Assembly: GCF_024267655.1 (NCBI RefSeq)
Contig: NZ_CP100595.1
Coordinates: 2,852,001 to 2,916,000 of the forward strand
Direction: 5' to 3'
Source of the DNA: Arcobacter roscoffensis
GTDB taxonomy: Bacteria; Campylobacterota; Campylobacteria; Campylobacterales; Arcobacteraceae
Length of the DNA: 64,000 nt
A model generated the notes under the pieces. It had not been told where the DNA came from and did no database searches. It saw nothing but the letters and a program-made list of their open reading frames with translations. Made by a program: the position numbers and the translations under genes. Below, in pieces: positions 37,911 to 46,341 of the stretch (positions within the stretch are counted from its first letter, which is position 1; the number at the start of each line of letters is the position of its first letter).

Positions 37911-37939
37911 ATTATATCAAATTATTTCTAATATATCAA
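37911..37939 (-). promoter_or_regulatory. Promoter of arsR overlapped by the operator
   Basis: On the minus strand TTGATA (-35, 37934-37939) and TATAAT (-10, 37911-37916) are 17 bp apart. The -35 lies inside the operator at 37931-37953, so ArsR binding would exclude RNA polymerase. Confidence 0.75.
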
Positions 37940-37953
37940 GATATATTGATATG
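37931..37953. promoter_or_regulatory. ArsR-type operator upstream of arsR
   Basis: Exact 23-bp copy of the site at 37180-37202, with the ATATCAA-N6-TTGATAT dyad. Confidence 0.85.
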
Positions 37954-38012
37954 TAACTATCAAATTACTTTTAAGAGACTATTCAGTAAAATATATATTA
38001 TTAAGGACAAAA

Positions 38013-40478
38013 ATGAGATTGAAAAAACTACTACTATTTTATATAACTTTTACTCTGTTTTTTAGTTTCTTATATGCACAGAATTTTAATATTTTAAAAA
38101 ATAATACAAAAAAAAATATTGATACTTTAGCATATCAACTTAACTTCTTAACACCAAATTATCAAAAAAACGAAAAAAAAATTAGAGACTTACTTAAGTT
38201 ATACTATGAAAACTACTCAAATATTGTAGCTTTTGAAATAAAACAAGAAAGAAGATATCTTTATAGTTCATATAAAAAAGATGAACAAATGTATCTTTTA
38301 AAAAATAGAATTTTAAAAGATCCTAAATATAAAACGAAGCAGTTTTATTCAACAGACATTTTAAATGAAGAAAACAAAATAGTAGCAAAGCTAATAGTCT
38401 ATTTTAAAGAAGAGATAAAATTCACAAAAGAGGAACTTCTGTACCTTCAAAATAAAAAAGTACTAAAAGTTCAAAATGACTCAAACCTACCTCCTTATAA
38501 CTTTAATGAAGATGGATTACAAAAAGGTTTTTCTATTGATTATATGAATCTTATTGCAAATAAACTTGCAATTGAAGTTCAGTATATTCAAGGAAACTGG
38601 GACAACTTTTTAAATATGCTTGAACACAATGAACTTGATTTAATGTTAAACGTTCTAAAATCAAAAAAGAGAGAAAAAAGATTTCTATTTACAAGCAAAG
38701 CTTATGCTAGTTCACCTCTTGCTATGCTTACGAGATTAGATCATAAAGATGTGCATACTTTCAAAGAACTTGAAGGTGAAACTATGGCTTTAGTTAAAGG
38801 CTATCATAGTTATGATAGAGTTAAAAATAACTATCCAAAAATCAATATTTTTCCTACAACTAATACTTATAGTATGATTGAAGCTGTTGCAACTAAAAAA
38901 GCTGATGCTTCTTATGGTTTAAAAACAGTTCTTGATTACAATATAAATAGGCATCTATTTACAAACTTAAAAACCATGGAAAACCATGATGATAAAGAAC
39001 TTAGTTTTTATATAACTGTAAATAAAGAAAACAAAATTTTAAAATCAATCATTGAAAAAGTTCAAAAACAAATCTCAAAAGAAGAGATAGAAAAACTAGA
39101 AAAAAAGTGGTTTAAAAAAGCAAAACTAGAAAAGATAAAAAGTAAAGACTTTTTATTAACACAAGATGAAATCTCATACTTAACAAAAAAACAGAAAGTA
39201 AAAATGTGTGTTGATCCAAACTATTTACCATATGAATATATAGATGAAAATGGCAACTTTATTGGAATAACATCAAACTTTATGGAACAACTTTCAAAAA
39301 ATAGTGGTATTAATTTTGAGCTTATAAAAACCACTTCATGGAGTGAATCTTTAGAGTTTATTCGTAAGGGTGATTGCGATATTTTACCAAATACAGTTCA
39401 AACAAAAGATAGAGAAAACTATCTAAACTTTACTCAAGACTACTTTGAATTTTCAAATGTAATAGCTACAAAAGATAATGAAATATTTATTGATTCAATT
39501 GAATCACTAAATGGTAAAAAGGTTGCTGTTATAAAAAATCACTCAATTGCAGAACTAATAAAATTTAGATACCCTGAAATTGAGCTAATAGAAGTATCAA
39601 ACAGTCAAGAGGGCTTAAAAAAAGTTAAACAAGACAAAACTTATGCTTTTATAGATTCCTTTCCCTCACTAGCCTACAACTTGCAAAATTCAAAAATAAA
39701 TGATATAAAAATATCAGGGAAGATAAAACTTACAAGTAAATCAAAAATAGCCATAAGAAAAGATGATTTAATTCTTCAAAGTATTCTGAATAAAGCTATT
39801 AATTCTATAAAGCCACATGAAAAAGAAGCATTGCTAAATAGGTGGCTAACTATCATAAAAGAGAAGAAGTTAGATATTGAACTTTTAGTAAAAATTGTAT
39901 TATATATAGTTGCTATTTCTTTATTTATTATTCTATTTATCATATACAGAGCAAATAGAAAACTAAAAAATATGAATAAAGAGTTAGAAAAAATCTCTCA
40001 AACAGATAAACTAACATCTATTTTCAATAGAACAAAACTTGATATGATTTTAGAGTTAGAGTTTAAAAATAAAAAAAGATATAAAAAACCTTTATCTTTA
40101 ATACTTATAGATATTGATTACTTCAAAAAGATAAATGACACTTGTGGACATTTATGTGGAGATGAAATACTTAAAGAGTTCTCAAATCTTCTTAAAATTA
40201 ATATCAGAGAAACTGATTTTATTGGAAGATGGGGTGGTGAAGAGTTTTTAATAATCACACCATTCACAAATGAAGAAGAAGCTTTTATTTTAGCCCAAAA
40301 GTTAAGAGAAAAAATCGAAGATTTTAATTTCTATGAAAATATAAAAGCAACTGCAAGCTTTGGAGTTTATGAAGTAAGAAATGGCTCTATAAATAAATCT
40401 TTATCAAATGTAGATGATGCTTTATATGAAGCAAAAAACTCTGGAAGAAACTGTGTAAAAATTTGCAAAGGAGAGTAA
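38013..40478 (+). CDS. Diguanylate cyclase with two periplasmic solute-binding domains
   Basis: The 821-aa product has a signal peptide/anchor (residues 1-23), a small Cache-like region, two SBP_bac_3 amino-acid-binding-type domains (about 145-370 and 385-610), a transmembrane helix at about 628-650 and a C-terminal GGDEF domain (about 665-815). The active site is RWGGEEFLI, and an RETD inhibitory-site motif stands five residues before it, so synthesis and product inhibition are both expected. It probably changes c-di-GMP in response to a periplasmic solute. It is monocistronic, divergent from arsR. Confidence 0.92.
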   Translation: MRLKKLLLFYITFTLFFSFLYAQNFNILKNNTKKNIDTLAYQLNFLTPNYQKNEKKIRDLLKLYYENYSNIVAFEIKQERRYLYSSYKKDEQMYLLKNRILKDPKYKTKQFYSTDILNEENKIVAKLIVYFKEEIKFTKEELLYLQNKKVLKVQNDSNLPPYNFNEDGLQKGFSIDYMNLIANKLAIEVQYIQGNWDNFLNMLEHNELDLMLNVLKSKKREKRFLFTSKAYASSPLAMLTRLDHKDVHTFKELEGETMALVKGYHSYDRVKNNYPKINIFPTTNTYSMIEAVATKKADASYGLKTVLDYNINRHLFTNLKTMENHDDKELSFYITVNKENKILKSIIEKVQKQISKEEIEKLEKKWFKKAKLEKIKSKDFLLTQDEISYLTKKQKVKMCVDPNYLPYEYIDENGNFIGITSNFMEQLSKNSGINFELIKTTSWSESLEFIRKGDCDILPNTVQTKDRENYLNFTQDYFEFSNVIATKDNEIFIDSIESLNGKKVAVIKNHSIAELIKFRYPEIELIEVSNSQEGLKKVKQDKTYAFIDSFPSLAYNLQNSKINDIKISGKIKLTSKSKIAIRKDDLILQSILNKAINSIKPHEKEALLNRWLTIIKEKKLDIELLVKIVLYIVAISLFIILFIIYRANRKLKNMNKELEKISQTDKLTSIFNRTKLDMILELEFKNKKRYKKPLSLILIDIDYFKKINDTCGHLCGDEILKEFSNLLKINIRETDFIGRWGGEEFLIITPFTNEEEAFILAQKLREKIEDFNFYENIKATASFGVYEVRNGSINKSLSNVDDALYEAKNSGRNCVKICKGE

Positions 40479-40492
40479 GCCTACTCTTCCTT
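40468..40492. terminator. Bidirectional terminator between the GGDEF gene and lrgB
   Basis: AAGGAGAGTA (40468-40477) pairs with TACTCTTCCTT (40482-40492) with a single bulge, overlapping both stop codons. Confidence 0.6.
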
Positions 40493-41207
40493 ATGCTTTT
40501 AGAAACTGAATAATTAAAGGCAAAAATACTGCTGTAAAAATTCCACTTAAGCCCATAGCTAAAGCTGAAAAAGCTGCTGCTTTTTGGCTTATCTCAATTG
40601 CTCTTGCTGTTCCTATTCCATGAGAAACTACACCTAAAGCAAAACCTTTTGAAGTATCATGTTTTATTTTTATTACTTTAAAAATAAAAGTCCCTAAAAG
40701 TGCTCCTATTATTCCTGTAATAATCACAAAGCCAACAGCAAGTGATGGAATAGCACCTATTTGTTCACTTGTAATAATAGCAATTGGTGCAGTAATTGAC
40801 TTTGTAGTCATAGATAAAATAGTTGGCATATTTGCATCAAAAACCCATAGCAATAAAACTGCTATTAAAATAGAGAAAATTCCTGCAATAACTAAAGTTA
40901 TCATAATTGGTAAAAACAAAGACTTTATATATTTTAAGTTCTTATATAAAGGAAGTGCTAAAGCAACAGTTGCAGGTCCTAAAAAGAAATGAATTATCTC
41001 AACTCCTTTAAAATACTCTTCATATGAAACACCTGTTATAAACAAGACACTCATTATAATAATATATGAAATGATAATTGGCTGGAGTAAAGTGTGTTTA
41101 TTAAACTTTTCATAAATAATAATTCCTAATTTAAAAGAGCCTAAAGTAAGTATCAACCAAATAAGTGTTGAGTTTGAGATATAATCTATTAGTGCATCTA
41201 TATTCAT
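40491..41207 (-). CDS. lrgB: LrgB/CidB-family membrane protein
   Basis: The 238-aa product has about seven hydrophobic helices and family segments SMTTKSITAPIAIITSEQIGAIPSL and SHGIGTARAIEISQKAAAFSALAMGLSG (cited in part). LrgB works with LrgA; the pair is described as holin/antiholin-like and, in some bacteria, as a carrier for pyruvate or glycolate. It overlaps lrgA by four bases (ATGA). The operon is divergent from a YheO-like regulator, with dyads in the promoter region. Confidence 0.9.
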   Translation of the reverse strand: MNIDALIDYISNSTLIWLILTLGSFKLGIIIYEKFNKHTLLQPIIISYIIIMSVLFITGVSYEEYFKGVEIIHFFLGPATVALALPLYKNLKYIKSLFLPIMITLVIAGIFSILIAVLLLWVFDANMPTILSMTTKSITAPIAIITSEQIGAIPSLAVGFVIITGIIGALLGTFIFKVIKIKHDTSKGFALGVVSHGIGTARAIEISQKAAAFSALAMGLSGIFTAVFLPLIIQFLKA

Positions 41208-41554
41208 TTTTTACCCTCTTGTCTAATCGTTAAATAATCCATTAATTTTGCGCAAAAAGCTAAAGCTATAATAGTTCCAAAAAATAGTGCAATTGTAATT
41301 GCCCAAAACTCTTTAGAGATAATATCAATTTGAGTTATAATACCCATAGCAGCTGGAATAAAAAGCATTGGCAAATATTTTAAGTGAATAAAAACTGCAT
41401 TATCTAAACTTTCAAAACTACTTTTTCTAAGTATTAAAAAAATAAGTAGTAAAACCATTCCAATAACTGGACCTGGTACTAATAAATCAAATAGTTTTGC
41501 AATACATTCGCCTAAAAACTGAAAAACTAAAAGTGTAATAATTCCTTTTAACAT
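41204..41554 (-). CDS. lrgA: LrgA/CidA-family membrane protein
   Basis: The 116-aa product has four hydrophobic helices and the family core LVPGPVIGMVLLLIFL plus KYLPMLFIPAAMGI (cited in part). It is the first gene of lrgAB, and its start is 36 bp from the nearest TAGAC-type dyad. The exact transport or regulatory role is not settled for the family; the regulator next door is of the type that controls amino-acid or small-molecule use, so a transport role is favoured. Confidence 0.9.
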   Translation of the reverse strand: MLKGIITLLVFQFLGECIAKLFDLLVPGPVIGMVLLLIFLILRKSSFESLDNAVFIHLKYLPMLFIPAAMGIITQIDIISKEFWAITIALFFGTIIALAFCAKLMDYLTIRQEGKK

Positions 41555-41590
41555 ATATAAATCCTTAAAAAATGAAATTATACTTTATTG

Positions 41591-41634
41591 TAGACATTTT
41601 GTCAATTTAAAGTTTTATATAGACACTTTGTATT
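41591..41634. promoter_or_regulatory. Paired TAGAC-type dyads between lrgAB and the YheO-like regulator gene
   Basis: TAGACATTTTGTCAA (41591-41605) and TAGACACTTTGTATT (41620-41634) start 29 bp apart. The first has a GACA-TTT-TGTC dyad. The same motif recurs at 43182-43215. They are probable binding sites of the adjacent YheO/DauR-like regulator. Confidence 0.6.
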
Positions 41635-41662
41635 TTAAAGTTCTTTATTGTATCATGCTTTT

Positions 41663-42271
41663 ATGAATAAAGTATTAGAAACATTTACCCCATTATGCGA
41701 CTCAATAGGCAAACTTTTTTATCCAAATGTTGAAGTTGTCCTTCATGATTTAGAGACTCAAAAATTAGTACATATAGTAAACCCTTTTTCAAAAAGAGAG
41801 ATTGGTGATGACATGCTAAATGATGTAAAAGATTTTGAGTCCATAAAAGAAGATATTGTAGGACCATATAATAAAACAAATATTGATGGAACAAAATTAA
41901 AAAGTGTTTCAACTCTTTTAAGAGATACAAATAGTAAACCAATTGGAATTATCTGTATCAATTTTAAAGTTGAAGTTTTTGAGAAAATGTATGACTCTTT
42001 AAAAATGCTTCTAAATATTGAAGATAAAAGTTCACAACCGCAAACTATTTTCTCTCAAGACTGGAAAGAACATACCCATAATACAATCAATAAATTTTTA
42101 AAAGAACATAATTTACAACTTGGGGATTTAAAAATAAAAGAAAAAAAAGAGTTAATTATATATTTAAATAAAGAAGGTATTTTCTCTATCAGAAATGTTG
42201 TAAGTTACCTTTGTGAAGTTTTAGATATTTCAAGAGCTACTATTTATAAGTGGCTAAAAGAAGATAAATAG
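41663..42271 (+). CDS. YheO/DauR-like transcriptional regulator (PAS_6 + HTH_22)
   Basis: The product of about 202 aa has an N-terminal PAS-like domain (FTPLCDSIGKLFYPNVEVVLHDLE; GICINFKVEVFEKM, cited in part) and a C-terminal helix-turn-helix (GIFSIRNVVSYLCEVLDISRATIYKWLKE, cited in part). These are the marks of the YheO/DauR family, whose known member DauR regulates D-arginine use in Pseudomonas. The frame is open from a TTG at 41648, but ATG 41663 fits the family start better; neither has a strong ribosome binding site. It is divergent from lrgAB with two dyads between them. Confidence 0.87.
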   Translation: MNKVLETFTPLCDSIGKLFYPNVEVVLHDLETQKLVHIVNPFSKREIGDDMLNDVKDFESIKEDIVGPYNKTNIDGTKLKSVSTLLRDTNSKPIGIICINFKVEVFEKMYDSLKMLLNIEDKSSQPQTIFSQDWKEHTHNTINKFLKEHNLQLGDLKIKEKKELIIYLNKEGIFSIRNVVSYLCEVLDISRATIYKWLKEDK

Positions 42272-42292
42272 TAAAGCCTAAGCTTTACTATT
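42267..42292. terminator. Bidirectional terminator
   Basis: AATAGTAAAGC (42267-42277) pairs perfectly with GCTTTACTATT (42282-42292) over a CTAA loop, covering the stop codons of two convergent genes. Confidence 0.8.
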
Positions 42293-43142
42293 ATGATTTA
42301 AAAAGTTGATAAATTGAAGAGAAATCTTCATCTCCCTTACCCATCATTTTCATTTTTGAAAATAGCTCTTTTGGCATAGCTGCACTATAAAGTGGCTTTT
42401 GCATAGAGTAAGCTAAGTCTTGCAATAAATGTAAATCCTTATTTATTGCATCATTTGAAAAGTGTGCAGAGAAATCCTCATCTATTAACTTCTGTTTTTT
42501 AGCATTTAAAACAAGTGAAGTTCCCCCACCTACTCCTAAAATATCTAAAGCTTTAGATTTATCTATATCGCAATCTTGAGCTAAAGAAGTACACTCAGCA
42601 ATTGTCGCCATAAAAGAACCTAAACAAAGGTTATTAATAAGTTTCATTTTTGTAGCAGCAGAGGGTTTTTCTAAAAAGAAAATCTCTTTTCCAAATTTTT
42701 CTAAAAGTGGCTTAACTTCATTAAATACTTCTTCTTTCCCAGAAGCAACTAAAGTTAAAGCTCCTATAAGTGCAGGTGCAACACTTCCAAATACAGGATT
42801 TTCAAGATATTTTCCACCTACTTTTTCCACTTGTTCATGAAATTTCAATACATCTTCATAATGGTTTGTAGATAAATCGATAATTGTTTTACCTTTTACT
42901 TCATCACATAAAAGTCCATTTTCTCCATTTAAAATATTATCAACAGCAGGAGAATCAAAAAGACATAAAAAAACTACATCACATTTTTTTAAAATATCTT
43001 TTGGAGTATCTACTATTTCATAACCTAAATTTTCAACTTTTGATTTTGTTCTATTATAAACTACAAGTTCTTCACCCATTTGAGTTAATCTTGTAGCAAT
43101 TGCTTGACCTAGATTACCAAGTCCTATAAATCCTATTGCCAT
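42291..43142 (-). CDS. NAD(P)-dependent beta-hydroxyacid dehydrogenase family protein
   Basis: The 283-aa product has the N-terminal dinucleotide-binding motif GFIGLGNLGQAIATRL (residues 4-19), the NRTKSK cofactor-specificity loop that favours NADP(H), the substrate motif ENPVFGSVAPALIGAL (about 118-133) and the catalytic lysine in KLINNLCLG (about 165-173). This is the 3-hydroxyisobutyrate dehydrogenase/GLYR1 superfamily; substrates may be small aldehydes or hydroxyacids and cannot be told by eye. It is divergent from the flavin-fold gene at 43255, with two dyads in between. Confidence 0.9.
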   Translation of the reverse strand: MAIGFIGLGNLGQAIATRLTQMGEELVVYNRTKSKVENLGYEIVDTPKDILKKCDVVFLCLFDSPAVDNILNGENGLLCDEVKGKTIIDLSTNHYEDVLKFHEQVEKVGGKYLENPVFGSVAPALIGALTLVASGKEEVFNEVKPLLEKFGKEIFFLEKPSAATKMKLINNLCLGSFMATIAECTSLAQDCDIDKSKALDILGVGGGTSLVLNAKKQKLIDEDFSAHFSNDAINKDLHLLQDLAYSMQKPLYSAAMPKELFSKMKMMGKGDEDFSSIYQLFKS

Positions 43143-43181
43143 TAGTATCCCTTATTTTTTTTAGATGATTATATTAAAATA

Positions 43182-43215
43182 TAGACTTTTAGTCAATATA
43201 TAGACATTTTGTATT
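43182..43215. promoter_or_regulatory. Paired TAGAC-type dyads between the dehydrogenase and flavin-fold genes
   Basis: TAGACTTTTAGTCAA (43182-43196), with a GACT-TTT-AGTC dyad, and TAGACATTTTGTATT (43201-43215) start 19 bp apart. They match the motif in front of lrgAB, suggesting one small regulon. Confidence 0.6.
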
Positions 43216-43254
43216 TTTGATATTTTATGATATATTTATTTTCAAAGGATTTTA

Positions 43255-43803
43255 ATGGCAAATTTTACTAATAAACTATCAGAAGATGATATAAATTTTA
43301 TAAAAAAACAAAAAATGTTTTTTGTATCTACTACACCTAAGGAAGGAAAAATAAACCTTTCTCCAAAAGGTTTAGATGATACATTTAAAATCATAAATGA
43401 AAATAAAATTTTATGGCTAAACTACTTTGGAAGCGGAAATGAAACAGCAGCGCACTTACTTGAAGATAAAAGAATGACTCTAATGTTTTGTGCATTTGAA
43501 GGTAGTGCTAATATTTTAAGACTTTATTGTATAGCTAAAGTAATACAAGAAAAAGATGAAAACTGGGATGAATATATTTCTCATTTTCCTATTAAAAGAG
43601 CTGCAAGACAAGTTTTTGAAGTTACAATAGAAAGTATAAATAACTCTTGTGGTATGGGTGTTCCTCTATATGATTACTTAGGTCAAAGAAAAGAACTTAC
43701 AGATTTTTATGATAATTCATCAAAAGAAGACCATATTGCTTATATGAAGAAAAAAAATCAGGTAAGTTTTGATGGAAAAGAAACTAAATTATTTGAAAAA
43801 TAG
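43255..43803 (+). CDS. Pyridoxamine 5'-phosphate oxidase-family (FMN-binding split barrel) protein
   Basis: The 182-aa product has the split-barrel pattern: FFVSTTPKEGKINLSPKGLD near the start, LWLNYFGSGNETAAHLLEDKRMTLMFCAF in the middle and RAARQVFEVTIESINNSCGMGVPLYDY later (all cited in part). The ETAAHLLED segment is typical of the family of general-stress or flavin/F420-like proteins rather than of PdxH itself, so a role in vitamin B6 synthesis is unlikely. Probably FMN- or heme-binding; its substrate is unknown. It is part of the putative YheO-like regulon. Confidence 0.87.
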   Translation: MANFTNKLSEDDINFIKKQKMFFVSTTPKEGKINLSPKGLDDTFKIINENKILWLNYFGSGNETAAHLLEDKRMTLMFCAFEGSANILRLYCIAKVIQEKDENWDEYISHFPIKRAARQVFEVTIESINNSCGMGVPLYDYLGQRKELTDFYDNSSKEDHIAYMKKKNQVSFDGKETKLFEK

Positions 43804-43806
43804 AAA

Positions 43807-43834
43807 TATAAAAGAGCAATAATGCTCTTTTATA
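43807..43834. terminator. Bidirectional terminator
   Basis: TATAAAAGAGCA (43807-43818) pairs perfectly with TGCTCTTTTATA (43823-43834), loop ATAA, between convergent genes. Confidence 0.85.
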
Positions 43835-44222
43835 CTAAAGGATCTTCTCCACTCTCCCAAGAAGCTAAGAACTTCTCAACTAAGTGAAAATCTTCGCCTT
43901 TGTGTTCTGTAAAGGTTAAATATTGATTTTTTGTATCTACTTGAAAGTTTACTTTTACAATCTCCATAAATCTAAGAGCTAATTCTCTTCTTTTTTCTAT
44001 AGTTCTACCTTCTCTAATATCTAGATTCATTAAACAAATATCATCTTTTGGGTCTGCTCTTCCAATGCTTAAAGAATATTTTTCATATTCTCTTAAAGAT
44101 ATTGCAATGTGGTCTTTTCCTGTATCCATAACTTCGCTAAAAACATCTCTTATTTGCTTTGCAAACTCTTCTTTTGTTTCTTTACAAACTTTTTTGTTTA
44201 TTTCAAACTGTAAATGAGGCAT
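43830..44222 (-). CDS. Tautomerase-superfamily protein
   Basis: The 130-aa product begins MPHLQFEINKK; proline after Met1 is the catalytic base of this superfamily. The rest fits two beta-alpha-beta units, with KDHIAISLREYEKYSLSIGRADPKDDICLMNLDIREGRTIEKRRELALRF (cited in part) resembling 5-carboxymethyl-2-hydroxymuconate isomerase or malonate semialdehyde decarboxylase-like members. The substrate cannot be read from sequence. A 9-bp dyad (44234-44258) lies directly upstream and could be an operator. Confidence 0.85.
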   Translation of the reverse strand: MPHLQFEINKKVCKETKEEFAKQIRDVFSEVMDTGKDHIAISLREYEKYSLSIGRADPKDDICLMNLDIREGRTIEKRRELALRFMEIVKVNFQVDTKNQYLTFTEHKGEDFHLVEKFLASWESGEDPLV

Positions 44223-44233
44223 GAAAATTCCTT

Positions 44234-44258
44234 TTGTAAAATTTGATATATTTTACAA
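44234..44258. promoter_or_regulatory. Dyad upstream of the tautomerase gene
   Basis: TTGTAAAAT (44234-44242) and ATTTTACAA (44250-44258) form perfect 9-bp arms with a 7-base spacer, 12 bp before the ATG. It resembles an operator rather than a terminator. Confidence 0.5.
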
Positions 44259-44312
44259 GTATTATCTAGCAATAAAATAACAATAATAAAAAAGGGGATT
44301 TTAAAGAAAGCA

Positions 44313-44333
44313 AGATGGGCATAAAGCCCATCT
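44313..44333 (-). terminator. Terminator of tkt
   Basis: AGATGGGC (44313-44320) pairs perfectly with GCCCATCT (44326-44333) just after the tkt stop. The minus-strand tail TTGCTTTCTTT is T-rich. Confidence 0.7.
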
Positions 44334-44340
44334 AATAAAA

Positions 44341-46257
44341 TTAGTTTTTAAAGTCAGCTACAATGTTAGCTTTTAGTTTGTCAATAGTAAATCCAAACTC
44401 TTCAAATAAGTCACCAGCAGGTCCTGATGCACCGAATGTATCCATTCCAAATACAACATCAGCAAATCTGTAGTACTCTAATCCTCTTGCAGCTTCAACA
44501 GCATATACTTTAGTATTTTTATCAATTACTTGATCAATATACTCTTTATTTTGCTCAATAAATAAGTCATAACAAGGAACAGAAACAACATTTGCATAAA
44601 TTCCTTCTTCCTCTAATTTGCAAGCAGTTTGTAATGCTAACATAAGCTCAGAACCAGAAGCCATGATTGTAATGTTTGCATTATCTCTTTTTTTAAGTAA
44701 GTAAGCACCATTTGAAACTTCACCAAATGCTTTTTCTTCTTTTAATACTCTTAATCCTTGTCTTGAACAAACAAATGCAGTTGGAGCTGACATTTTTAAT
44801 GCAGTTTTCCAAGCATCTACATTTTCAGTTGCATCAGCAGGTCTGAATGTATAAAAATTAGGTAATGCTCTAAATTGAGATAAATGTTCAATCGGTTGGT
44901 GAGTTGGTCCATCTTCACCTACTCCAATAGAGTCATGTGTCCATATAAAGTGTTGTGGAATTGAAGCTAATGCTGCAATTCTTGCACTTGGTTTTAAGTA
45001 ATCTGAGAATACAAAGAATGTTGCAGAGTAAACTCTGAATAATCCATATAAATTCATAGCATTTGAGATAGCTGCCATTGCATGCTCTCTAATACCAAAG
45101 TGAATGTTTCTTCCTGATGGGAAATCACCCATTTCTTTTAATTCAGTTTTATTTGATGGTCCTAAATCTGCTGAACCACCTAAGAATCCAGGAACAGCTT
45201 TTGCGATTGCATTTAAGATTTTACCATTTGAATCTCTTGTAGCAACACTTGAATCAGCTTCAAAAGTTGGGTATTCAACTGCATCAAAATTAGGGTTTTG
45301 TAATTCTTCGATTTTAGCTTTTGCATCAGCAGATAAAGAGTCATTCCACTCATTTTCAGCAATAGAACCTTTGATTAATTTATCAAATGCACCTTTTACA
45401 TCAGCTGGTACATGGAATGTTTCATCAGGATTAAATCCTGCTTTTTTCTTAGATGCTGCAATATCATCGTGACCTAATGGAGCTCCATGAGAATGGTGCG
45501 AACCTTCCATAGTTGCAGACCCTTTAGCAATTGCAGTTTTTGCAATAACTAATACAGGTTTAGTAGCATCTTTAGCAGTTACTAAAGCTTTATCAATTTG
45601 ATCAAAGTTATGTCCATCAATTTCAATTACTTCAAAATCAATACCTTGGAATCTTTTCTTAACATTTTCAGACCAAGCAATAGAAGTATCACCCTCGATT
45701 GTAATTGAGTTTGAATCATAAATGATTACTAAGTTATCTAAGTTTAAGTGACCTGCTGTTGAGCAAGCTTCGTAAGAAATACCTTCTTGTAAATCTCCAT
45801 CACCACATAAACAATAAACTTTATGATTAATTACTTCTTTTCCTAAAGTGTTTTGTGCATATTTCGTAGCCATTGCAAAACCAACTGCATTTGCAATACC
45901 TTGACCTAAAGGTCCTGTTGTAATTTCAATACCATGTGTATGACCATACTCTGGGTGACCTGGTGTTTTAGAGTGAGTTTGTCTAAAGTTTTTCATATCA
46001 TTTACAGATACATCAAATCCCCATAAATGTAGTAATGAATATACTAATCCTGTTGCGTGACCACCTGAGAATACTAATCTATCTCTGTTAAGCCATTTAT
46101 CATTTGCTGGATTTAAGTTTAAGTGATTACTTAAAACTGTAGCAATATCAGCTAGACCCATTGGTGCACCTGGGTGTCCTGAGTTTGCTTTTTGAACCAT
46201 ATCAGCAGCTAAGAACCTAATCGTATCAGCTTGTTTTTGCAATAGTTGTTTTGACAT
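44341..46257 (-). CDS. tkt: Transketolase
   Basis: Transketolase moves two-carbon ketol units between sugar phosphates in the pentose phosphate pathway with thiamine diphosphate. The 638-aa product has the N-terminal SGHPGAPMGLA, the cofactor motif GDGDLQEGISYEACSTAGHLNLDNLVIIYDSN (cited in part; GDGxLxEG...N), IREHAMAAISNAMNLYG and the donor-binding EDGPTHQPIEHL. Length is normal. It is monocistronic, with a terminator directly downstream. Confidence 0.97.
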   Translation of the reverse strand: MSKQLLQKQADTIRFLAADMVQKANSGHPGAPMGLADIATVLSNHLNLNPANDKWLNRDRLVFSGGHATGLVYSLLHLWGFDVSVNDMKNFRQTHSKTPGHPEYGHTHGIEITTGPLGQGIANAVGFAMATKYAQNTLGKEVINHKVYCLCGDGDLQEGISYEACSTAGHLNLDNLVIIYDSNSITIEGDTSIAWSENVKKRFQGIDFEVIEIDGHNFDQIDKALVTAKDATKPVLVIAKTAIAKGSATMEGSHHSHGAPLGHDDIAASKKKAGFNPDETFHVPADVKGAFDKLIKGSIAENEWNDSLSADAKAKIEELQNPNFDAVEYPTFEADSSVATRDSNGKILNAIAKAVPGFLGGSADLGPSNKTELKEMGDFPSGRNIHFGIREHAMAAISNAMNLYGLFRVYSATFFVFSDYLKPSARIAALASIPQHFIWTHDSIGVGEDGPTHQPIEHLSQFRALPNFYTFRPADATENVDAWKTALKMSAPTAFVCSRQGLRVLKEEKAFGEVSNGAYLLKKRDNANITIMASGSELMLALQTACKLEEEGIYANVVSVPCYDLFIEQNKEYIDQVIDKNTKVYAVEAARGLEYYRFADVVFGMDTFGASGPAGDLFEEFGFTIDKLKANIVADFKN

Positions 46258-46341
46258 AATTATCCTAATTTGTAAAATGAAGTTTTCTTGTAAGTCGTGA
46301 TTATATCTAAATTTATTTAAATAGAATTTGAAGCAAGGTAT

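Noticed and set aside
43255-43803. PdxH, the vitamin B6 biosynthetic oxidase
   Set aside because: The fold pattern fits, but the length and the ETAAHLLED-type motif point to a different branch of the split-barrel family.
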